A DNA stretch of 64,000 nt, from assembly GCF_900090305.1 (NCBI RefSeq), contig NZ_LT607751.1, positions 2,356,001 to 2,420,000 of the forward strand, given 5' to 3'. The notes beneath the pieces are model-generated. The model was not told the DNA's origin and searched no databases. It saw only the letters and a program-made list of their open reading frames with translations. Source of the DNA: Micromonospora siamensis (lineage in GTDB: Bacteria; Actinomycetota; Actinomycetes; Mycobacteriales; Micromonosporaceae). A program made the translations under genes and the position numbers. Of this stretch, positions 18,040 through 26,764 are shown one piece after another. Every line of letters begins with the position of its first letter. The first letter of the stretch is position 1.

Positions 18040-18055
18040 TCGTACAGGTGTTCGG
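18040..18055 (+). promoter_or_regulatory. SOS (LexA) box upstream of recA
   Basis: TCGTACAGGTGTTCGG matches the actinobacterial SOS consensus TCGAAC-N4-GTTCGA at 10 of 12 fixed positions. It lies between a -35-like TTGCCG (18032-18037) and a -10-like TATTGT (18057-18062), so LexA binding would block the promoter. The lexA boxes in this window share the same type of half-sites, and one has the same AGGT spacer. Confidence 0.75.
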
Positions 18056-18187
18056 CTATTGTCCACAGCGGGGTGCTCGTCCACAGCTCGCGGCCCGTCG
18101 GCTGGTTTTCTGTCGGACCCAGCGCCTAGCGTGTCCCGCGTGACGCGAAGCTCAGGAAAGACGCCGGCGAAGGCAGGGGTGGCAAAC

Positions 18188-19234
18188 ATGGCCGCAGGGC
18201 CCGACCGGGAGAAGGCACTCGACCTTGCTCTCGCACAGATCGACAAGCAGTTCGGCAAGGGTTCGGTGATGCGGCTGGGCGAGCGCCCGGTCGTCCAGAC
18301 GTCGGTCATCCCGACCGGCTCCATCGCCCTCGACGTGGCGCTGGGCGTGGGCGGGCTGCCCCGCGGCCGGGTCGTCGAGATCTACGGCCCCGAGTCCAGC
18401 GGTAAGACCACGGTCGCCCTGCACGCGGTGGCCAACGCGCAGCGGGCCGGCGGCATCGCGGCCTTCGTCGACGCCGAGCACGCGCTCGACCCGGAGTACG
18501 CGAAGGCCCTCGGTGTCGACACCGACGCCCTGCTGGTCTCCCAGCCGGACACCGGCGAGCAGGCGCTGGAGATCACCGACATGCTGGTCCGCTCCGGCGC
18601 GATCGACATCATCGTGATCGACTCGGTCGCCGCGCTGGTGCCGCGCGCCGAGATCGAGGGTGAGATGGGCGACAGCCACGTCGGCCTCCAGGCCCGGCTG
18701 ATGAGCCAGGCGCTGCGGAAGATCACCGGTGTGCTCAACAACACCGGCACCACGGCGATCTTCATCAACCAGCTCCGCGAGAAGATCGGCGTGATGTTCG
18801 GCAGCCCGGAGACCACCACCGGTGGTCGGGCGCTGAAGTTCTACGCCTCGGTCCGGCTCGACGTGCGCCGCATCGAGAGCCTCAAGGACGGCACCGACGT
18901 GGTCGGTAACCGCACCCGGGTCAAGGTCGTGAAGAACAAGGTCGCCGCGCCGTTCAAGCAGGCCGAGTTCGACATCATGTATGGCAAGGGCATCTCCCGC
19001 GAGGGCTCGCTGATCGACGTCGGCGTCGAGCAGGCGATCATCCGCAAGTCCGGCGCCTGGTACACCTACGACGGCGACCAGCTGGGCCAGGGCAAGGAGA
19101 AGGCCCGCGAGTTCCTCAAGGAGAACCCGGACGTCGCGGCCGAGATCGAGAAGAAGATCCTCGAGAAGCTCGGTGTCGGGGTCGGTGCGGGCGACGCCGC
19201 CGGTGGCCCGGAGCTGCCGCCGGTCGACTTCTGA
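18188..19234 (+). CDS. recA: recombinase RecA
   Basis: A 348-aa RecA: ATP-dependent strand exchange and co-protease for LexA self-cleavage. Walker [10 protein letters not shown] at residues 66-74; Walker [20 protein letters not shown]; the L2 region [18 protein letters not shown]; a C-terminal acidic end. The ATG at 18188 ([15 protein letters not shown]) gives the standard N-terminus. In-frame starts upstream to 18032 would run through the SOS box and promoter and are rejected. recX follows 11 bp downstream. Confidence 0.98.
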   Translation: MAAGPDREKALDLALAQIDKQFGKGSVMRLGERPVVQTSVIPTGSIALDVALGVGGLPRGRVVEIYGPESSGKTTVALHAVANAQRAGGIAAFVDAEHALDPEYAKALGVDTDALLVSQPDTGEQALEITDMLVRSGAIDIIVIDSVAALVPRAEIEGEMGDSHVGLQARLMSQALRKITGVLNNTGTTAIFINQLREKIGVMFGSPETTTGGRALKFYASVRLDVRRIESLKDGTDVVGNRTRVKVVKNKVAAPFKQAEFDIMYGKGISREGSLIDVGVEQAIIRKSGAWYTYDGDQLGQGKEKAREFLKENPDVAAEIEKKILEKLGVGVGAGDAAGGPELPPVDF

Positions 19235-19245
19235 TCCGCTGAGTC

Positions 19246-19944
19246 GTGGCAGGACGACGCGCCCGTACGGGGCGGGGCTGGGATGCCAGCCCGCCCCGCA
19301 CGGGTGACGCCAACGACACGCCCCGCCCCCGACGCGGACGCCGTGCCCGGTCCGGGGAGGCCGACCCGGAGGTGACTCCGGCTCCGCCCCGGGACGAGGC
19401 CGAGGTGGCCCGGGAGATCTGCCTGCGGCAGCTGGCGGTCCGCCCGCGTACCCGGGCGGAGCTGGCCGGGGCGCTGACCAAGCGGGGCATCTCCGACGAG
19501 GTGGCCGCGCAGGTCCTCGACCGGTACGACGAGGTCGGCATCATCGACGACGCTGCCTTCGCCCGGGCCTGGGTCTCCAGTCGGCACAACGGTCGCGGGC
19601 TGGCTCGGCGAGCGCTGGCCAACGAGTTGCGCCAGCGCGGGGTGGACGGCGAGGTGGCCAGCGAGGCGCTGGGCGAGCTGGACGAGGAGACCGAGGCCGA
19701 GACCGCCCGCGCGTTGGTCGAGCGGAAGCTGCGCTCCGCCCGGGGTGAGCCGGACGCGGTCTTCCGGCGGCTGGTCGGCATGCTGGCCCGCAAGGGTTAC
19801 CCGCCGGGTGTGGCGATCCGCGCGGTGAAGGACGCCCTCGCCGCGCAGAGCGCCGAGGCGGCCGAGTTCGCCGACCGGATCGACGCCGACGCGCTCGCCG
19901 ACGCGGAGGGCGAACTGGACCGCGACACCCGCTCCCTCGACTGA
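19246..19944 (+). CDS. recX: regulatory protein RecX
   Basis: A 232-aa RecX, an inhibitor and modulator of RecA filaments. The first ~55 residues are a disordered Arg/Pro-rich extension. The RecX three-helix repeats follow, with AREICLRQLAVRPRTRAELA, YDEVGIIDDAAFARAWVSSR, GRGLARRALANELRQRGVD and FRRLVGMLARKGYPPGVAIR. GTG at 19246 lies 11 bp after recA, so the two are co-transcribed and SOS-controlled together. Confidence 0.93.
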   Translation: MAGRRARTGRGWDASPPRTGDANDTPRPRRGRRARSGEADPEVTPAPPRDEAEVAREICLRQLAVRPRTRAELAGALTKRGISDEVAAQVLDRYDEVGIIDDAAFARAWVSSRHNGRGLARRALANELRQRGVDGEVASEALGELDEETEAETARALVERKLRSARGEPDAVFRRLVGMLARKGYPPGVAIRAVKDALAAQSAEAAEFADRIDADALADAEGELDRDTRSLD

Positions 19945-19989
19945 GGCGGTCTCCGCCGACCGCCGGGCGGTCCGGGTGATGATGGGCCG

Positions 19990-20691
19990 GTGCTGAAAGC
20001 CTGTCTCAACGGCGGCCGTGGCCGCGACGAACATCCCGCGGTGCCGCTCACCCCGACGGAACTGGCTGCCGACGCCGCCAGGTGCGCCGCGGCCGGTGTC
20101 GCGGCGGTGCACATCCATCCGCGCGACGACACCGGCGCCGAGTCCCTCGACGCGGAGCCGGTGGCCGCCGCGGTCACCGCGATCCGCGCCGCCCGGCCCG
20201 GCCTGCCCGTCGGGGTGAGCACCGGCGCGTGGATCGAGAAGGATCCCGCCGACCGCGTCGCCGCGGTGCACGCCTGGACGGTGCTGCCCGACTTCGCCTC
20301 GGTCAACGCCCACGAGGAGGGTGCGGAGATCGTCGCCGAGGCCCTGCACGAGCGTGGTGTCGAAGTCGAGGCGGGGCTCTGGACACCGGCCGCGGTCGAG
20401 GCGTACCGAGGTTGGCGGGTGCCGGCCCTTCGCCTGCTGATCGAGTGCATGACCCAGGATCGGGAGCGGGCGCTGGCCGATGCGGCGGCGATGCTCGACC
20501 TGGTCCCGTCCGGGGTGCAGGTACTGCTGCACGCCGAGGGCGCGGCCGTCTGGCCGGTGCTCGCCGAGGCGGTGCGCCGGGGACTGGCCACCCGGATCGG
20601 CCTGGAGGACACCGTGGAGCTGCCCGACGGGTCGCCCGCCCCCGACAACGCAGCCCTGGTGCGCGCCGCCCGCGACCTCGGCGCCCACTGA
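19990..20691 (+). CDS. BKACE-family (DUF849) beta-keto acid cleavage enzyme
   Basis: A 233-aa protein of the 3-keto-5-aminohexanoate cleavage enzyme family. These are zinc-dependent TIM barrels that cleave a beta-keto acid with acetyl-CoA. Visible are the opening ACLNGGRGRDEHPAVPLTP, the metal site HIHPRDDTGAES, GVSTGAWIE, SVNAHEEGAEIV and the end GLEDTVELPDGSPAPDN. It is shorter than the ~270-300 aa of characterised members, with loops trimmed. The substrate is unknown. GTG start at 19990. Confidence 0.85.
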   Translation: MLKACLNGGRGRDEHPAVPLTPTELAADAARCAAAGVAAVHIHPRDDTGAESLDAEPVAAAVTAIRAARPGLPVGVSTGAWIEKDPADRVAAVHAWTVLPDFASVNAHEEGAEIVAEALHERGVEVEAGLWTPAAVEAYRGWRVPALRLLIECMTQDRERALADAAAMLDLVPSGVQVLLHAEGAAVWPVLAEAVRRGLATRIGLEDTVELPDGSPAPDNAALVRAARDLGAH

Positions 20692-20710
20692 CCGCCGCAC
20701 CCGGTCGACC

Positions 20711-20814
20711 CGGCCCGGTCGTCACCGCGTCCGGCCGGGTGCCACCGCGTCCGGCCCGGTGTTTTCACTGAGCCCGGCCCGGTGTTTCACTGAGCCCGGG
20801 CCCGGCGGTCACCG
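20711..20814. repeat. degenerate 20-22 bp tandem repeat, about five units
   Basis: Five head-to-tail units start at 20711, 20732, 20752, 20774 and 20796. Each begins with CCGGCCCGGT or a close variant, followed by a TCACCG- or TCACTGAG-type half. Units 3 and 4 are nearly identical, differing by one T in a run. The array begins 20 bp after the BKACE stop and contains no ORF. Confidence 0.7.
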
Positions 20815-20928
20815 GGCGGGGGCGACGGGCGTGGCGGGTCGTGGTGAATGTCCGCTGGTGTCCGGCACGTGATCAGCGGTGGGTGACGTGACAAATTCTC
20901 TCCGTTCGGGGGGTTTGATCATGAGTCC

Positions 20929-20958
20929 TTGACCGAACCGCCTTCGGAGACCTAGCCT
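20929..20958 (+). promoter_or_regulatory. candidate sigma70-type promoter for the RNase Y leader
   Basis: TTGACC at 20929-20934 and TAGCCT at 20953-20958 are separated by 18 bp, a good vegetative promoter for this GC content. Transcription would start at about 20965, leaving a leader of about 375 nt before the RNase Y start. Confidence 0.5.
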
Positions 20959-20964
20959 CGCCTT

Positions 20965-21340
20965 ACAGGCTCACATTGCCCGACCAGCGCAGGCTAAGCG
21001 CACAACATAGATCTCGTAACAGAACAGCATCACTTTCGACCGGCGACCTCGCCGGTCGCTGGCGACGGCTCCGGACTGGCCGGTCCGGAGCTGACGGATA
21101 ACTGCATCCGGCCACTGGTGGCGTCCGTGTGGACGTCGCCGGTGGAGACCTACCCACGGCCAGCCGCTCCGGTCGGGCGTCCACAGCCGCAGGGTGCGTG
21201 CCATCGGCACGGTCGCTGCGGCCCCGACGTTCAGGGGAGGCGGCCATGGCGGGTCGGCAGAGGTTCACCGGTGGTCCCCCACGAGGTGTCCGTACCGACG
21301 TGGCGGCACCGGCCCGTACCAGGGCACCACGGACCGGCGC
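20965..21340 (+). other. long non-coding leader before RNase Y
   Basis: About 375 bp without a convincing ORF. An in-frame extension of RNase Y back to 21194 exists, but it lacks the family N-terminal membrane segment at its start and shows poor coding character. I recognise no known riboswitch or conserved RNA here. The stretch is less GC-rich at 20980-21040 than flanking genes. Confidence 0.35.
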
Positions 21341-23107
21341 ATGAACGCCTTCGACGTGGTGATCCTGGCCGTGGTGCTGCTGCTGGCCGTGGTCGTGGTC
21401 GGCGCGGTGCTGTTCGGCGTACGCGCGATGCGTCGGATCGGCGCGGCGCCGGCCCCCGAGGATCCGGCCTTCATCGCCGAGAAGGACCGCCAGGAGCAGT
21501 CCCTGGCCGCTTTGCGTACCGCCGCGGACGAGGTCAACAGCACCATCGACGTGGCGAAGTCGGCCGCCGCGGCGGCCCGTACCGAGGCGGCCGCCGCGAA
21601 GGCCGAGGCGAAGGCGGCCCGGGCGGAGGCCCGTCGGGTCCTCGACGACGCCCGCGCCGAGGCGGACACCATCCTGGAACGGGCCCACAAGCAGGCCGAG
21701 GCGGACGCCGAACAGCTGCGTACCACCGCCCGGCGCAGCGGCGAACGCGAGGTCGCCGTGCTCGCCGCGACGACCCGGGAGCAGGCCGCCGAGGTGGAGC
21801 GGCGGGCGGCCCGGATGGACGAGCGGGAGCGGCTGCACACCGAGGAGGTGGAACGCCTGGCCGAGCGGGAGCGGCAGCTCACCGCCGCCAGCGCGGCCCT
21901 CGCGGCCCGGGAGTCGGCCCTGGCGGAGCGGGAGCAGGCGGTCACCGAGGCGGAGGAGCAGCGGCGCCGTGAGCTGGAACGGGTGGCGGGCCTGACCGCC
22001 GACTCGGCCCGCGCCGAGCTGATCGAGGTGATCGAGACGCAGGCCAAGCGGGAGGCCGCGCTGCTGGTACGGGACATCGAGTCCGACGCCCGCAACACCG
22101 CCGAGCAGCGCGCCCGGCACATCGTGGTGGACGCCATCCAGCGGGTGGCCAGCGAGCAGACCGCGGAGAGCGTGGTCAGCGTCCTGCACCTGCCGGGCGA
22201 CGAGATGAAGGGCCGGATCATCGGCCGGGAGGGTCGCAACATCCGCGCCTTCGAGTCGGTGACCGGGGTCAACCTGATCATCGACGACACCCCCGAGGCG
22301 GTGCTGCTCTCCTGCTTCGACCCGGTACGCCGGGAGGTCGGCCGGCTGACCCTGGAGAAGCTGGTCCTCGACGGGCGGATCCACCCGCACCGGATCGAGG
22401 AGGTGCACGACCTGGCCCGCCAGGAGGTGGAGGAGCTCTGCCACCGGGCCGCCGAGGACGCCCTGGTCGAGGTCGGCATCACCGAGATCCACCCGGAGCT
22501 GGTCACCTACCTGGGCCGGCTGCGCTACCGCACCTCGTACGGGCAGAACGTGCTCAAGCACCTGGTGGAGACCGCGCACATCGCCGGGATCATGGCCGCC
22601 GAGCTGCGGTTGGACGTGCCGACCATCAAGCGCAGCGCGTTCCTGCACGACATCGGCAAGGCGCTCACCCACGAGGTGGAGGGCAGCCACGCGATCATCG
22701 GCGCCGACCTGGCCCGCAAGTACGGCGAGAGCGAGGACGTGGTGCACGCCATCGAGGCGCACCACAACGAGGTGCCGCCGCAGACCATCGAGGCGGTGCT
22801 CACGCAGGCCTCCGACGCCTGTTCCGGCGGGCGGCCGGGGGCGCGGCGGGAGAGCTTGGAGGCGTACGTCAAGCGGCTGGAGCGGATCGAGGAGATCGCG
22901 GCCGGCAAGCTCGGCGTGGAGAAGGTCTTCGCCATGCAGGCGGGCCGGGAGATCCGGGTGATGGTCAAGCCGGACGACGTCGACGACATCGGCGCCGCCG
23001 TGCTGGCCCGGGACGTGGCCAAGCAGATCGAGGAGGAGCTGACCTATCCCGGTCAGATCCGGGTGACGGTGGTCCGCGAGTCCCGGGTCACCGAGATCGC
23101 CCGCTGA
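21341..23107 (+). CDS. rny: ribonuclease Y
   Basis: A 588-aa membrane-anchored endoribonuclease that initiates mRNA decay. An N-terminal membrane helix (residues ~5-25, VVILAVVLLLAVVVVGAVLF) is followed by a long Ala/Glu/Arg coiled coil (~40-235). The KH domain holds MKGRIIGREGRNIRAFESV, and the HD metal site is FLHDIGKALTHE (H436, D437). The ATG at 21341 places the helix at the N-terminus as in all family members. It is monocistronic and ends at a strong bidirectional terminator. Confidence 0.95.
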   Translation: MNAFDVVILAVVLLLAVVVVGAVLFGVRAMRRIGAAPAPEDPAFIAEKDRQEQSLAALRTAADEVNSTIDVAKSAAAAARTEAAAAKAEAKAARAEARRVLDDARAEADTILERAHKQAEADAEQLRTTARRSGEREVAVLAATTREQAAEVERRAARMDERERLHTEEVERLAERERQLTAASAALAARESALAEREQAVTEAEEQRRRELERVAGLTADSARAELIEVIETQAKREAALLVRDIESDARNTAEQRARHIVVDAIQRVASEQTAESVVSVLHLPGDEMKGRIIGREGRNIRAFESVTGVNLIIDDTPEAVLLSCFDPVRREVGRLTLEKLVLDGRIHPHRIEEVHDLARQEVEELCHRAAEDALVEVGITEIHPELVTYLGRLRYRTSYGQNVLKHLVETAHIAGIMAAELRLDVPTIKRSAFLHDIGKALTHEVEGSHAIIGADLARKYGESEDVVHAIEAHHNEVPPQTIEAVLTQASDACSGGRPGARRESLEAYVKRLERIEEIAAGKLGVEKVFAMQAGREIRVMVKPDDVDDIGAAVLARDVAKQIEEELTYPGQIRVTVVRESRVTEIAR

Positions 23108-23116
23108 ACGACACCG

Positions 23117-23148
23117 AAAAGGGCCGGCCCGTGCGGGCCGGCCCTTTT
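23117..23148. terminator. bidirectional terminator between rny and the glu operon
   Basis: GGGCCGGCCC (23121-23130) and its second copy (23135-23144) form a 10-bp stem with a GTGC loop, flanked by AAAA before and TTTT after. It is a classical intrinsic terminator on both strands, ending rny from the left and gluD from the right. Confidence 0.88.
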
Positions 23149-23161
23149 GACGTACGACGGA

Positions 23162-24130
23162 TCAGTTGCCGCCCGCACCCTCGGCCTGCGAGGTCAGCGC
23201 GGTGGCCGGCGCCTGCTGGGCAGGAAGGCCCTTCGAGCTGCGGCCCCGGGCCAACCGGCGCTGCACGTACTGCGCCAGCTTGGACAGCGAGTAGTTCACC
23301 ACGATGAACAGCACGCCGATCACCACGTACACCTGGATCGGGTTGCCGAGCACGCCGATGATCTGCTTGCCGATGTTCAGGGTCTCCTCGTAACTGATGA
23401 TGAAGCCCAGCGAGGTGTCCTTGAGCACCACGACCAGCTGGCTGATCAGCGCCGGCAGCATGATCCGGAACGCCTGCGGCAGCAGGATCATCCGGGTGGT
23501 CTGCAGCGGGGAGAGCCCGATCGCGGCGGCGGCCTCGGCCTGCCCGCCCGGCAGCCCCTCCATGCCGGAGCGGAGGATCTCGGCGATCACCACCGAGTTG
23601 TAGATCGTCAGACCGATGACCAGATACCACAGGCTGTCGAAGGTGACCCCGAACTCGGGGAAGCCGCGGGCCACGAAGAAGATCGTGATGACGACGGGCA
23701 GCCCTCGGAACACCTCGACGCAGACCCGGGTGGCCGCCGACAGCAGCACGCTGAGCCCGCGCAGCAGGTAGGACAGCGGCGTCGCCAACCCGGTGAAGCG
23801 GCGGCGCGTCAGGCTCTTGAGCTGGATCCGCAGGACGGCCAGCAGGGTGCCGACCACCAGCGAGGCGACGATGGCCAGCGCCGCCGCGGTGAGGGTGCGC
23901 TTCAGGCCGAGACCGAGCCGGTCCCACACCTGGGAGAAGTTCTCGTCGGAGGGGTCGACCAGCGGGCCCCACAGCTCCATCGAGAACTGGCCCTTGTCGG
24001 CCAGCGGCCGGTAGATCAGGAAGTACGCCCCGGCGAGCAGCAGCACACCGGCGACGACGCTGGCGATCAGGGTGATCCGGCGCTGTCGTGGCCCCGGGAC
24101 GTCGTACAGGACGCTGTTCTGCTGGCTCAT
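23162..24130 (-). CDS. gluD: glutamate-type ABC transporter permease GluD
   Basis: A 322-aa His/Glu/Gln/Arg/opine-family permease. A membrane helix at residues ~20-40 precedes a long periplasmic insert and then the permease core, with LKRTLTAAALAIVASLVVG and the EAA loop GQAEAAAAIGLSPLQTTRMI followed by LPQAFRIMLPALISQLV. It has an extended C-terminal tail (QQAPATALTSQAEG). The start overlaps gluC by 4 bp. It completes the gluABCD importer with GluC. Confidence 0.92.
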   Translation of the reverse strand: MSQQNSVLYDVPGPRQRRITLIASVVAGVLLLAGAYFLIYRPLADKGQFSMELWGPLVDPSDENFSQVWDRLGLGLKRTLTAAALAIVASLVVGTLLAVLRIQLKSLTRRRFTGLATPLSYLLRGLSVLLSAATRVCVEVFRGLPVVITIFFVARGFPEFGVTFDSLWYLVIGLTIYNSVVIAEILRSGMEGLPGGQAEAAAAIGLSPLQTTRMILLPQAFRIMLPALISQLVVVLKDTSLGFIISYEETLNIGKQIIGVLGNPIQVYVVIGVLFIVVNYSLSKLAQYVQRRLARGRSSKGLPAQQAPATALTSQAEGAGGN

Positions 24131-24834
24131 CGGGCCACCGCCTGTCGCTTCTCCAGCCGGTCCAGCAGGGCGCCGAGCGGCACGGTCATGATCAGGTAGC
24201 CGACCGAGATGCCGATGGCGACGGGGATGAAGGCGTACCCGCCGGCCGAGGTGAGCTGGTCGGCGGTCTGGGCGAGGTCGCCGACCACCCCGAAGAAGCC
24301 GACCAGCGCCGAGTTCTTGATCATCGCGATGATCACCGAGCCGAGCGGGACGACCGAGGCCTTCCAGGACTGCGGCAGCACCACGTGGCGCAGGTTCTGA
24401 CCGAAGGTCAGGCCGAGCGAGCGGGCGGCCTCCGCCTGGCCCGGTGGCACGGCGTTCACACCGGAGCGCAGCGCCTCACAGACGAACGCCGCGGTGTAGA
24501 GGGTCAGGGCGATCAGACCGAAGCGGAAGTACGGCAGGTCGGTGCCGAGCCGGCTGAAGATCGAGTCCAGCCCCGGGATGCGCAGGAAGTCGGCGTTGGA
24601 GCCGAGGGCCGGCAGCCCGAAGGCGGCGAAGAACAGCACCACCGTCAGCGGCATGTTGCGGAAGATGGTCACGTACGCGGTGCCGACGGCGCGCAGCGGC
24701 GGCACCGGGGAGATGCGGAGCACCGCCACGACGGCGCCCAGGACGAGGGCGCCGATCGCGGCGAGCACGCAGATCTGGAGGGTGAGCCAGAAACCGCCCG
24801 CAAAAACGTCGAACTTGTCGATGAGCACGTTCAC
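24127..24834 (-). CDS. gluC: glutamate-type ABC transporter permease GluC
   Basis: A 235-aa polar-amino-acid permease. Hydrophobic helices begin at FWLTLQICVLAAIGALVLG; the conserved IFRNMPLTVVLFF segment and the EAA loop GQAEAARSLGLTFGQNLRHV follow. A GTG start is at 24834, 39 bp downstream of gluB. It pairs with GluD to form the membrane channel for the importer energised by GluA. Confidence 0.93.
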   Translation of the reverse strand: MNVLIDKFDVFAGGFWLTLQICVLAAIGALVLGAVVAVLRISPVPPLRAVGTAYVTIFRNMPLTVVLFFAAFGLPALGSNADFLRIPGLDSIFSRLGTDLPYFRFGLIALTLYTAAFVCEALRSGVNAVPPGQAEAARSLGLTFGQNLRHVVLPQSWKASVVPLGSVIIAMIKNSALVGFFGVVGDLAQTADQLTSAGGYAFIPVAIGISVGYLIMTVPLGALLDRLEKRQAVAR

Positions 24835-24873
24835 GGGTTGGTATTCCTCCCCACCCTCCAGGTCGCGGTCAGA

Positions 24874-25752
24874 TCAGTAGCGGTTGACGGCCGGCGGGCT
24901 GCCCAGCTCGGCGCCGAACTTGCCGGCGGTGTCGTCCCACGCCTTCTTCCAGCTGCCGTCTGAGTACGCCTTCTCCAGCGTGTCGTTGATGAAGTTACGG
25001 AACGCGGTGTCCTCCTTCTTCACCCCGATGCCGTACGGCTCCTTGGTGAAGTTCTCGCCGGCCAGCTTGAAGGACGACTCGTCCTTGGCGATGTAGCCGA
25101 GCAGGATCACGTTGTCCGTGGTGACGGCGTCCACCTGGCCGCCCTTGAGGGCGTCGCGGCACTTGTCGTACGTGTCGAAGAGCACCAGCTGGGTGGCGAC
25201 GTCCTTGACGTACTTCTTGATCTCCTCGGCCGGCGTGGAGCCGGTCACCGAGCAGACCTTCTTGGTGCCGTCCTTGAACGAGTCCGGACCGGTGATCGTG
25301 GAGTCGTCCTTCTTCACCATGATGTTCTGGCCGGCCTCGTAGTACGGCCCGGCGAAGGAGACCCGCTCCTTGCGCTCGTCCTTGATCGTGTAGGTCGCGG
25401 CGACCAGGTCGACCGTTCCGTTCGCGATCACGTCCTCGCGCACCTTCGACGGCGTCTCGACGTACTCGATCTTGTCCTCGGGGATGCCGAGCTCCTTGAC
25501 GATGAGCTTGGCGATCTCGACGTCGAAGCCCTCCGGCTTGCCCGACAGGCCCTTCTGGCCGAAGCCGGGCTGGTCGAACTTGGTGCCGACCTTGATCTTC
25601 TGGGCCTTGTGCAGCCGCTCCATGGTGCTGCCGGCGGGGAAGGACTTGCTGCCGGCACCGGTGCCCTCGTCGGCGTCATCGCCGCCACAGGCGGCCATGC
25701 CGAGCGCCAGGGTGGCGGCCGCGGCGAGCGCGGCCACGCGCTTCAAACGCAT
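24874..25752 (-). CDS. gluB: glutamate-binding lipoprotein GluB
   Basis: A 292-aa extracytoplasmic solute-binding lipoprotein. The signal peptide is MRLKRVAALAAAATLALGMA, with lipobox cysteine in LGMAACGGD, then a disordered linker. The SBP_bac_3 domain follows, with GFDVEIAKLIVKELGI, VDLVAATYTIKDERKE and VDAVTTDNVILLGY. The ATG at 25752 is preferred to 25758 because AAGGAG ends directly at the upstream ATG, giving proper spacing only to the second. It delivers glutamate or a related acidic amino acid to GluCD. Confidence 0.92.
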   Translation of the reverse strand: MRLKRVAALAAAATLALGMAACGGDDADEGTGAGSKSFPAGSTMERLHKAQKIKVGTKFDQPGFGQKGLSGKPEGFDVEIAKLIVKELGIPEDKIEYVETPSKVREDVIANGTVDLVAATYTIKDERKERVSFAGPYYEAGQNIMVKKDDSTITGPDSFKDGTKKVCSVTGSTPAEEIKKYVKDVATQLVLFDTYDKCRDALKGGQVDAVTTDNVILLGYIAKDESSFKLAGENFTKEPYGIGVKKEDTAFRNFINDTLEKAYSDGSWKKAWDDTAGKFGAELGSPPAVNRY

Positions 25753-25810
25753 ACTCATCTCCTTCTTCGACGGAACCCACCGGGGGACGGCGTGCTCCAA
25801 CTACGGATGC

Positions 25811-26566
25811 TCAGTGCGTGAGGATCTTGGAGAGGAAGTCCCGGGCCCGCTCGCTGCGCGGGTTGGCGAAGAACTCGGTCGGGGGAGCGTCCTCGACGAG
25901 CTGCCCGTCGGCCATGAAGATGACCCGGTTGGCGGCGTGCCGGGCGAAGCCCATCTCGTGGGTGACCACGACCATGGTCATCCCCTCGCTGGCCAGCGAC
26001 GTCATCACGTCCAGCACCTCGCCGACCATCTCCGGGTCCAGCGCGCTGGTCGGCTCGTCGAAGAGCATCGCCTTGGGCTGCATGGCCAGCGCGCGGGCGA
26101 TGGCCGCCCGCTGCTGCTGGCCGCCGGAGAGCTGCGCGGGGAACTTGTCGGCCTGGTTGGCGATGCCGACCCGGTCGAGCAGGGCCAGGCCGCGCTCGCG
26201 GGCGGCGGCCGGCTTCTCCTTGCGGACCTTCACCGGGCCGAGGGTGACGTTCTCCAGGATCGTCTTGTGGGCGAAGAGGTTGAACGACTGGAACACCATG
26301 CCGACCTCGCTGCGCAGCTTCGCCAGCTCCCGCCCCTCGGCGGGCAGCGGCCGCCCGTCGAAGGTGATGGTGCCCGAGTTGATCGGCTCCAGCCGGTTGA
26401 TCGTCCGGCACAGCGTCGACTTGCCCGAGCCGGAGGGGCCGATCACGACCACGACCTCACCCTTGCCGACGGAGAGGGACACGTCGTCGAGCACGTGCAG
26501 CGGGCCGAACCACTTGTTGACCCCGTCCAGCACGATGAGCGGTTCGCCCGTCGTCACGTCGTCCAC
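25811..26566 (-). CDS. gluA: glutamate-type ABC transporter ATP-binding protein GluA
   Basis: A 251-aa polar-amino-acid ABC ATPase and first gene of the gluABCD operon. Walker [10 protein letters not shown] at 43-51, Q-loop [14 protein letters not shown], signature LSGGQQQR, Walker [14 protein letters not shown], and the H-switch [13 protein letters not shown] are all intact. A minus-strand -10-like TACAGT lies at 26619-26624, about 55 bp upstream. It is divergent from selD. Confidence 0.94.
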   Translation of the reverse strand: MDDVTTGEPLIVLDGVNKWFGPLHVLDDVSLSVGKGEVVVVIGPSGSGKSTLCRTINRLEPINSGTITFDGRPLPAEGRELAKLRSEVGMVFQSFNLFAHKTILENVTLGPVKVRKEKPAAARERGLALLDRVGIANQADKFPAQLSGGQQQRAAIARALAMQPKAMLFDEPTSALDPEMVGEVLDVMTSLASEGMTMVVVTHEMGFARHAANRVIFMADGQLVEDAPPTEFFANPRSERARDFLSKILTH

Positions 26567-26764
26567 CGTCCTGTCGTTCGGCTGAGTCCGGCCGGCCGTC
26601 CGGCCACCGGTTCCGGCAACTGTAGGCGGGGTGACGTGGCGGAACGCAACTCAGTTGGTCACGGAGCGGTAACACCGGTTCCGATCCGCACCGGGAGTCC
26701 GAATTCCGCGGCGATCCGGTCCCCTGCGGTGGCGCCCGCGACACCTTGCCGAGATCATGAGGGG

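Noticed and set aside
18032..18187. N-terminal extension of RecA to 18032
   Set aside because: The extension would overlap the SOS box and promoter, and standard RecA begins at [11 protein letters not shown].
20941..21000. Possible iron-regulator (IdeR/DmdR) box near CTAGCCTCGCC
   Set aside because: The palindromic TTAGGTTAGSCTAACCTAA pattern is not reached; only short AT/GC words match.
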